NCBI GenBank assembly: GCA_024408905.1
Contig: JAKSUP010000062.1
Coordinates: 1-7,368 of the forward strand
Length of the DNA: 7,368 bases
From: a bacterium
GTDB lineage: Bacteria > Cyanobacteriota > Vampirovibrionia > Gastranaerophilales > Gastranaerophilaceae
Direction: 5' to 3'
Shown here: positions 1-6,500 of the stretch, piece by piece
Position numbering within the stretch: position 1 is the stretch's first letter
Layout: each line of letters begins with the position of its first letter
Translations under genes and position numbers: made by a program
The notes under the pieces: model-generated
What the model was told of the DNA's origin: nothing
Database searches by the model: none
Seen by the model: only the letters and a program-made list of their open reading frames with translations

Positions 1-1
1 C

Positions 2-523
2 AAAGTTAACAATATTTCAGGAGTTACAAATCTGGCATCCGGTGAATTATGTTTGATTTTGAATATGCAAGATATCTTACATCACGATTTTAATCAGTCG
101 GTTTCAACCACGAACCAAAAATTTTTAACTAATGATGTTTTGTCATACAAAAAAATATTGGTGATTGACGATTCAATGACTACAAGAACAATGATTAAAA
201 ATATTCTGATGAATATTGGTTATAATGTTGATACATCCTCTGATGTACCAGAAGCTTTTGTTAAATTAAAACTAAACCACTTTGATTTAATAATAACAGA
301 TTTGAATATGCCGGATATTAATGGTTATCAATTTATTGAAAAAATTAAAAACGATGAATCTTATCAAGATATTCCGATATGGGTTATGAGTTCTGAGTCA
401 AAAGATAAAGCTTTACGTAAACTAAAACAATACAACATTGAAGGTTTTATTTCAAAAGAAGCTTTCAATCAAACAGAGTTTTTAGCCAAAATAAAGGAAA
501 CTATTGAAAAATATCACATATAA
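2..523 (+). CDS. CheA-type hybrid histidine kinase, 3' part only (end of CheW-like domain plus receiver domain)
   Basis: The frame is open from base 2 to the TAA at 521-523, so the gene begins left of the window. The 17 codons before the TTG at 53, with those after it, read NISGVTNLASGELCLILNM, which matches the last strands of the CheW-like coupling domain of CheA kinases. A polar linker of about 20 residues follows, then a complete receiver domain. Counting from the TTG as residue 1, that domain has the acidic pair D39-D40, phosphoacceptor D83 in TDLNMP, S113/S114 at the switch Ser/Thr position and K135 in the FISKE motif, so it should be phosphorylatable. In the family, CheA autophosphorylates on a histidine of its Hpt domain and passes phosphate to receivers to control flagella or type IV pili; a fused receiver is typical of PilL/CheA hybrids. 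Hpt, dimerisation and kinase domains are outside the window, so kinase identity rests on the CheW-like tail. A stand-alone response regulator starting at 53 is the less likely alternative. Confidence 0.8.
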   Translation, partial: KVNNISGVTNLASGELCLILNMQDILHHDFNQSVSTTNQKFLTNDVLSYKKILVIDDSMTTRTMIKNILMNIGYNVDTSSDVPEAFVKLKLNHFDLIITDLNMPDINGYQFIEKIKNDESYQDIPIWVMSSESKDKALRKLKQYNIEGFISKEAFNQTEFLAKIKETIEKYHI

Positions 524-551
524 TTCTGATAAATTTATTCTGCATAATTTA

Positions 552-560
552 TGATAAAAT
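552..560 (+). promoter_or_regulatory. Candidate extended -10 promoter element for rsmH
   Basis: TGATAAAAT fits the extended -10 pattern TGn followed by a hexamer with 5 of 6 matches to TATAAT. An overlapping TATGAT at 550-555 also matches 5 of 6, with a weak -35 (CTGATA, 526-531) 18 bp upstream. The extended -10 would start transcription at about 566-567, at the rsmH ATG itself. The region is so AT-rich that chance matches are expected. Confidence 0.3.
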
Positions 561-566
561 TATTAT

Positions 567-1496
567 ATGGATGATTTTAAACACTACACAGTTATGCTCA
601 ATGAAACAGTTGACGCGCTTAATTGCGAAAATGGGAAAATATATGTAGATTGCACTCTTGGGGGTGGAGGGCATAGTGAATTAATATTGAAAAGGATTTC
701 ACCAAATGGCCGGCTAATCGCCTTCGATATCGATGATGAAGCAATAAGCCATGCAAAAGAAAGATTAAAAGAGTATAAAAACTTAACAATTGTTAAATCA
801 TCTTATACCAATATTCGTTCAGAACTTAAAAAACTTGGAATAGAGAAAATTACAGGTGGTGTAGTTATAGATTTAGGCGCATCATATCACCAATTAACAA
901 AAGCAGAAAGAGGATTTTCTTTTTCTAAAGACGCACCTCTTGATATGCGTTTTGATATGGATAGCAATTTTTCTGCATACGACGTTGTAAATTCTTACTC
1001 CGAAAGCGATTTAGTCAGAATATTTTCCGAATATGGAGAAGAAAGATTTTCAAAAAGAATTGCAAAAAAAATAGTTGAAGTTCGCTCTAAGAAAAAGATT
1101 GAAACGACGGGAGAATTAGCTAACCTAATTATAGAAGCCACTCCCAAAATTAAAAGTTCTATACATCCTGCCACCAGAGTGTTTCAAGCCATAAGAATAG
1201 AAGTTAACAATGAGTTAAAAAATGTAAATTTTGTATTACATGAAATATTGGCATTATTAGATGTCGGTGGTATAATTTCTGTATTAAGTTTTCATTCTTT
1301 AGAAGATCGAATAGTAAAACAAATTCTAAAATTTGAAAGTCAAAAGTGCAGATGTAATGAGATGATTTGCAAATGTCCACCACCTAAAATAGAACTGGTG
1401 AACAAGAAGCCAATTACAGCTACATTAGAGGAGATAAAGGAGAATCCACCTTCTAGGAGTGCAAAATTAAGGGTCGCAAGGTGCATCTCCAAATAA
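567..1496 (+). CDS. rsmH: 16S rRNA (cytosine(1402)-N(4))-methyltransferase RsmH (MraW)
   Basis: RsmH uses S-adenosylmethionine to methylate N4 of C1402 in the decoding centre of 16S rRNA, in the cytoplasm. The 309-residue length is normal for the family. Visible motifs in order are the N-terminal FKHYTVML segment, the SAM-binding loop GGGGHS (32-37) after YVDCTL, the acidic FDID (53-56), IDLGASYHQL (101-110, usually DLGVSSPQLD), PLDMRFD (124-130), HPATRVFQAIRIEVN (200-214), SFHSLEDR (241-248) and the C-terminal NPPSRSAKLR. Four cysteines (261, 263, 268, 270) lie in a CxC-x4-CxC arrangement just before the C-terminal segment. The ATG at 567 is supported because the family N-terminus begins right there and a stop codon lies four codons upstream in frame. 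No Shine-Dalgarno sequence is visible in the 43 bp before it. In many bacteria rsmH lies between mraZ and ftsL in the dcw cluster; here the upstream neighbour is the CheA-like gene, and an FtsL-like gene follows 22 bp downstream. Confidence 0.97.
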   Translation: MDDFKHYTVMLNETVDALNCENGKIYVDCTLGGGGHSELILKRISPNGRLIAFDIDDEAISHAKERLKEYKNLTIVKSSYTNIRSELKKLGIEKITGGVVIDLGASYHQLTKAERGFSFSKDAPLDMRFDMDSNFSAYDVVNSYSESDLVRIFSEYGEERFSKRIAKKIVEVRSKKKIETTGELANLIIEATPKIKSSIHPATRVFQAIRIEVNNELKNVNFVLHEILALLDVGGIISVLSFHSLEDRIVKQILKFESQKCRCNEMICKCPPPKIELVNKKPITATLEEIKENPPSRSAKLRVARCISK

Positions 1497-1505
1497 ATAT
1501 TTGTC

Positions 1506-1510
1506 GGGAG
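1506..1510 (+). promoter_or_regulatory. Shine-Dalgarno site that points to the TTG start at 1519
   Basis: GGGAG lies 8 nt before the TTG at 1519-1521, which is ideal spacing. The longer reading from the TTG at 1501 would place this motif inside the coding sequence and has only AT-rich sequence ahead of it. Confidence 0.6.
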
Positions 1511-1518
1511 TATTTCAG

Positions 1519-2070
1519 TTGGCATACGCAGTAAAGAGCTATAATAACGATAAACAATATAAAAAAACCGAAGATAGAAATGTTTTAGACGTTATAATAA
1601 AACGTTTTACAAAAGATGCAACAGCACCTTATGTAACAAGACCTGAAAAAAAATCTTTTGTTGATAAATCTGTTCAAAAATTAGCTGTTAATAGTATAAT
1701 AGAAGGGTACTTTCCAAAGGAGAATTTAGTAAAAGCAATGGCAATCAAAAGAGTTAATAAAATGTTGTGTATTGCAATAGGATTATTGCTTACCGTTGTA
1801 GTTGTAAGTTACTACTTCGTTCTCTCTTGCGAAATGAAATTAAATGACTTAAGCCGACAGACAATTGTATTAAATAACGAAAATGAAGAACTTGAAAATA
1901 AATTAGATAGTTTAAAATCTTTCAGTAATGTTGATAAAACTCTTCAGAAAAATAATATGTTACAACGTGCCGGCAAAGTGATTGAAACCCCGGAAGTTAC
2001 CGTTGATTCAGAAGAGATTATTGCAAAATCAAAGAAGAAAAAAGTATTTAATTACGCAATAGGGTTTTAG
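1519..2070 (+). CDS. FtsL-like bitopic membrane protein (putative cell-division protein)
   Basis: FtsL is a bitopic divisome protein that pairs with FtsB/DivIC through a periplasmic coiled coil and helps activate septal peptidoglycan synthesis. With the TTG at 1519 the protein has 183 residues. It has a basic, polar cytoplasmic region of about 80 residues, a single hydrophobic helix at about 82-104 preceded by KRVNK (suggesting N-in, C-out), and then a coiled-coil-like stretch at about 105-136 rich in Leu, Asn and Glu. A charged tail contains KSKKKK. Small size, one membrane helix followed directly by a coiled coil, and position right after rsmH all point to FtsL. The sequence is too divergent for me to recognise family residues, and the cytoplasmic part is longer than the roughly 35 residues of E. 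coli FtsL. It is probably co-transcribed with rsmH. An unrelated coiled-coil membrane protein remains possible. An alternative start at 1501 would add six residues. Confidence 0.6.
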   Translation: MAYAVKSYNNDKQYKKTEDRNVLDVIIKRFTKDATAPYVTRPEKKSFVDKSVQKLAVNSIIEGYFPKENLVKAMAIKRVNKMLCIAIGLLLTVVVVSYYFVLSCEMKLNDLSRQTIVLNNENEELENKLDSLKSFSNVDKTLQKNNMLQRAGKVIETPEVTVDSEEIIAKSKKKKVFNYAIGF

Positions 2071-2077
2071 ATTAAAT

Positions 2078-3520
2078 TTAGCCTTTCAGCTTTGCAATTT
2101 TTTCTATTGACTTAATAAAGTCACCTTGTGATATCTTTATTTTTGCAATATCTGAATATTCGAAGAGTTTAGCATCCATTTTTTTATACATACCCAAACG
2201 CTCAAGGGCGTTAAAATATGCATTTGTAATACATTCAGCAACATCTGAACCATTAAAGCTATTCTTAAACATCATATTAATTAATGCAGGTTTTGAAATA
2301 TCATCCCCAAAAGGTTTATTTTTACTATGTATATCAAAAATTTGTGATAAGGCTTCTTCATTTGGCATTGGAATTTCTAAATGTACACCAAATCTACCTG
2401 AAGCAAGTAATGCAGGATCAAGCAAATCCTTTCTGTTAGTGGCTGCAACTACAAAAGAAAGGGCATCATTCTTTTCTAAATCACTCATACACCCTAAAAT
2501 TTGGTTAACAACACTGTCATCATAACGTGCATTTGAAGACCCATCACGCTTTTTCCCTATACTATCAAATTCATCAATAAACAATATTGAAGGAGCATCA
2601 TTTATTAATTTGTCAAAAGCTTGTCTTACATTACCTTCAGAGGAACCAACTGTTCCAGTTTTGAATTCATTTCCATTAACATATGCAAATTTTGCACCAA
2701 CTTCATTGGCAATAGCTTTTCCCAGAAGTGTTTTTCCACATCTTGGCGGACCATATAACAGAATCCCTTTATTAAGACGAATATTTTTATATGCTTCAGG
2801 ATATTCGATTGGTCTTGTTATATATTTTTTGCATTCTTCTATAACATCATCCAGCCCGCCAACATCGGCAAACGTAAACTGCTTTCCACCGGTTTTAAGG
2901 TCTTGTTTATCACTATGAGAATTGATAGATATAAATGCTTGTGAATTAAATCTCGCCAATGCTTCAGGAGTTGCTATATTGTTATTAACTTTCAAATATT
3001 TATCAGCTAAAGACGGATTGTATTTTATATCTTCAAATACAAAATATTTTTCTTTTATATCTATTCCACCTATTTCTATCATTGAATCATACGGGATTGA
3101 TGTAACTTCACCATTTTTGATTTTTTCCCCCAAAGAATGACTATTTTTATAAAATCTCAATACACTATAACCACTATCTAGTGGCATAAGCTTGTATTGA
3201 TTATCTTTCTTATATACTACGAAATTATCTTTTACATATGGCACCTTATCATCATCCGAGAGTGGTGCTTCTAAAGTAACTATTTTATGGACAGGAATAT
3301 CAATTTTATCGATATACCTTGATAAATAAAAGTCAGAATTTTCTTTATTTCTTGTAACTACAAATATTGTATTATTGTCTAAAGCTGCCAACCCAGCTTT
3401 AAATTTATCAGTTATACTCGGTGCCTGATTAAAAAAACCTTGGAATGATATAACGTCAGCTTTTCTGTTATTAATATTTTTATTTACGTATATATTATTT
3501 GTTATAGGTTGTACTCTCAT
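2078..3520 (-). CDS. AAA family ATPase (classic clade, FtsH/Cdc48-like module) with an unrecognised N-terminal region
   Basis: This 480-residue protein has one C-terminal AAA module. It opens with FADVGGLDDVIEE (217-229), then Walker A GPPRCGKT (257-264), Walker B SILFIDE (311-317), sensor 1 AATN (359-362), DPALLASGRF (368-377) and the small-domain helix NGSDVAECITNAYFNALER (423-441). ATP binding and hydrolysis residues (K263, D316, E317, N362) are in place. Two departures stand out. The pore-loop position that is aromatic in FtsH and Cdc48 relatives reads T290-V291-G292, and the first arginine of the RPGRF motif is A373, with only R376 kept. There is no HExxH, so it is not an FtsH protease. 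Residues 1-215 match nothing I know; 50-165 look beta-rich, and ISFQG occurs at 24-28. No signal peptide or membrane helix is visible, so it is probably cytoplasmic. It follows the GH13 gene by 15 bp on the same strand, suggesting one operon. The ATPase call is firm; the substrate is unknown. Confidence 0.9.
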   Translation of the reverse strand: MRVQPITNNIYVNKNINNRKADVISFQGFFNQAPSITDKFKAGLAALDNNTIFVVTRNKENSDFYLSRYIDKIDIPVHKIVTLEAPLSDDDKVPYVKDNFVVYKKDNQYKLMPLDSGYSVLRFYKNSHSLGEKIKNGEVTSIPYDSMIEIGGIDIKEKYFVFEDIKYNPSLADKYLKVNNNIATPEALARFNSQAFISINSHSDKQDLKTGGKQFTFADVGGLDDVIEECKKYITRPIEYPEAYKNIRLNKGILLYGPPRCGKTLLGKAIANEVGAKFAYVNGNEFKTGTVGSSEGNVRQAFDKLINDAPSILFIDEFDSIGKKRDGSSNARYDDSVVNQILGCMSDLEKNDALSFVVAATNRKDLLDPALLASGRFGVHLEIPMPNEEALSQIFDIHSKNKPFGDDISKPALINMMFKNSFNGSDVAECITNAYFNALERLGMYKKMDAKLFEYSDIAKIKISQGDFIKSIEKIAKLKG

Positions 3521-3526
3521 TTTATA

Positions 3527-3533
3527 CCTTTCT
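3527..3533 (-). promoter_or_regulatory. Shine-Dalgarno site for the AAA ATPase gene
   Basis: Read on the minus strand this is AGAAAGG, 6 nt before the ATG at 3520-3518. It lies in the 15 bp gap after the GH13 stop codon, so the ATPase has its own ribosome entry within an apparent bicistronic message. Confidence 0.6.
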
Positions 3534-3535
3534 TT

Positions 3536-6500
3536 TTATCCTGCAATTATTGATAACTTTTCACCCTCTACAGCAGCTTCTTTTTTCGCATAAGGATTTG
3601 ACACAAAGTTGTATTGTCCGTTGTGACCTTTGAAAGTCACTTGTTTTGCTGCTTTCTTTAATATCATTACACCGTTTTTAGCAGTCTTACCGTCCAAAAT
3701 AAACTTGCCGCCTTCTCTTACAATACCCAATCTGTTGCCTATTCTTTTAACAACATATTGTGCAGTGTCACGAATATCAGCGTTCCTAAATATCGTTCCG
3801 ACAGGAATTGCTACACCTGCAGCCAGTAAAATAGGATTGATTTCTACTGCTTTTTGAATGGGAACGTAAGGGTTATGTTCATTTATAGTTTCGATATTAT
3901 TTTCTTCAAAGAATTTTTTTCTTGCTTCTTCAGTTGTTAAACCATATTTTTCAAAATAATTAAATCTGTTAGCGTGTTCAATTTCACTTGCATTAAATAT
4001 AGAAATCACAGCATTCCCTTCATCGTCTTGCATTAAGTATGCAGGGATTTTTTCATTTGATGTAACAAGGCTATATGGAGTTCCGTTATTTAAGGCACAT
4101 AGGTCAACATCATTTCTTGAAGAAAATGCTCCATTCATTAAATAAGTAACTTTGTCAATATAGTCATTTACCCCTTCCCACTTAGTAGCATTTCTGTTTT
4201 GAAGATAAATATTTTTAGCTTTTTCATCATATCCGGATTGACCTTTTTCATCACCTGAGTACATTGTACAAATTCCCGGTAATGCTGCCATAAATTTCAT
4301 CATCATTGTTGCTTTTTCTATTGCAGGTTCTGTTATTATTTGATTAATCGCTTCAATAATTTCTTGTTTATGAGAAATTGTTTTGCCTGATGTATACTCT
4401 GCTTGTTTAATAATCATTTTTGCAACATTTTCAAAAGTTGCAGCAGCGTAACCGTTTTTCCTCATAGCATTCTGGAATGTTTCCATTCTCGGTAATTCTT
4501 TTCTTAAATTATCAATTGCAGCTTTATTATATTTTTCAACATAATCTTTTAATGCAGAATTTATTGCACTTGAAATTGTTGAATTTTTAGCAAAGCCTGT
4601 GTTTTCAAATGCTTCTTTAAGAAGTCCTGCTATAGACATAGAATACAAACTATAATTATATTTCAAAGCATCAGGATTTGTTTCTGATGTAAATTGACTT
4701 GCAAGTCTTCTGCACCTGTCCCCGTCCTCACCTTGCCAAGTAAAGCCACCACGGACAGCATATTTATCAAGCATTTCTTCTGTGGATGCTAATTTTTCAA
4801 CCTCTTGTACTAAATCTGCAATTTCTGTTTGATTCAAATTTAATCCGTGATTTGTTGCCATCTCTATAATAGCTTGAACGGCACCACCTATACTTGCCAA
4901 AGCCGGTTCTTTTATTAATTCTAATTTTTCACCTGCACCGAGATAGCTTCCATTATTCAAATCTGCTACAGCGTTTGATAAGATAGTTTTTTCATCTTCT
5001 GTTGCTATATTACTTGGTAATTCAGATACAGCATCTAAAACAGCTTTACTCATGGCAGCTGCTCTGCCACTTGAAATACAAAAATAATCAACATTATCAA
5101 CATTTAGTCTGAGTTCTAAAGGAATATCCTTGAAGTTCATTGAGCCTGACATTGCTCTTATTGCATCCAGTCTTTGAGAATGACTTCCTCTGGCTAAGTC
5201 TGAATGGAATAATCCCATATCTAAAGCCATGCCGTGTATCATTCTTGGTTTATCATGGTTTCCGATAAAAGTATATAAATTGCGAATATAGTCTACGCTT
5301 CTATTGTTCATCAAATATTCAAGACGACGCATAAAAGCATTGTGATTTTCATCTATTTCATATTTTTCAAATTGAGAAGAAAAAGATTCTAACAAGTTTG
5401 TGAAGAAATAAGCATATCCTGCTTCTGAAGTTATACCGGTTTCTGACAGAAACTTAATCATTGCTTCAGGTGTTCCGTTAAAGACTCCACCAACATTAGT
5501 TCCACCATCATATGGATTCGCTTTTTGTCCGAAATTGTCTTGCATTAAATAATCAATATCTGTAATTTCGGCAACTATATATGAATTAGGATTTTCTGCT
5601 TTTACAGCTTGAACGAATTTTTTCCAAAACTCTATAACACCTGTCCAAGTATCATCAAAATCATTTTCACCGTTTCTTACAGCATCTTGATCCATTACGT
5701 CTTTTGCAGCATCTAATCTCCAATCAAGTCCTTTAGCTGCTTTATCAACCATTGCTTCAGCTAACCTAAAGCTCATAGTGTCAGTGCCTGCTATTCTTTT
5801 TATAACAGCATTTGCCACATAAGAAATGTCGTCATCATTCAATTTTGTCAAACCTTTAGAAATTTTATGCTCCAAAAGTTTTGCTTCAGATTCCGGACTA
5901 TCAGCATTTATACCTAAGGCTTTTAAGGATGTATTCTTACGGATAGCGTCATAATCGTAAGTTATTTCGCCACCTCTTATAATTTTTGTTTTAAAATGTT
6001 CACCTGATAATGATTTTAACAGAGCATATTTTGCGATATCCTTACCTAAAAGTTCAATTACATATTCGCCATATTCTGTATAATTTCCACTTTCGTCCAA
6101 TAATTTTTCAGAAGAAGTTTCATTTACTTTTTCTATAACACTATCAGCAAAGTTTTTCAGTTCGTTATTAAATAAATCATTAACCTTCAAGTATGTTGAT
6201 TTATATTCGTTAACCAAATGAGGATTATTTTGTTTCATTAAATCAAATCTTGAAACCCCGATTGTTTCATCTGTAGTTGCTCTATTCATAAAATATGAAG
6301 TTGATAAAACACCTTGAGTATTCTCTGCAAATTCCAATGAATCAAGAGGTAAATTCATCATAGCTCTGACAGTTACATCATCTTTTTCATCAACACATTT
6401 TGGCGCAAATGAATAAAAACCGTCTAAAACATTTTTAATTGCTTCATCAGACAACATTACTTCTCCCGGAAGTATATTGTGCATAATTAAATTTCGAATT

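Noticed and set aside
49..93. ATG at 49 as a start for a gene at the left end.
   Set aside because: This frame stops after 14 codons. The neighbouring frame encodes the conserved CheW-like end and receiver domain.
519..524. Perfect TATAAT overlapping the stop codon of the CheA-like gene.
   Set aside because: No usable -35 sits at 16-18 bp; the TTGAAA at 504-509 is only 9 bp upstream. A chance match is likely in such AT-rich sequence.
1340..1525. Open frame on the minus strand opposite the end of rsmH.
   Set aside because: It overlaps conserved rsmH codons and its product shows no recognisable domain; it is a shadow frame.
2074..2106. Possible intrinsic terminator after the FtsL-like gene: AAATT at 2074-2078 can pair with AATTT at 2096-2100, followed by a T run.
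   Set aside because: The stem has only five AT pairs plus two GC pairs across a bulge, and it lies inside the AAA coding region, so it is too weak to call.
2610..3140. Two plus-strand open frames opposite the AAA gene.
   Set aside because: They are antisense to the Walker A, Walker B and N-terminal coding sequence, and their compositions look like reverse-strand artefacts.
3630..3857. Plus-strand open frame with hydrophobic residues opposite the GH13 C-terminus.
   Set aside because: The hydrophobic look comes from antisense reading of Lys- and Asn-rich codons; there is no independent evidence for a gene.
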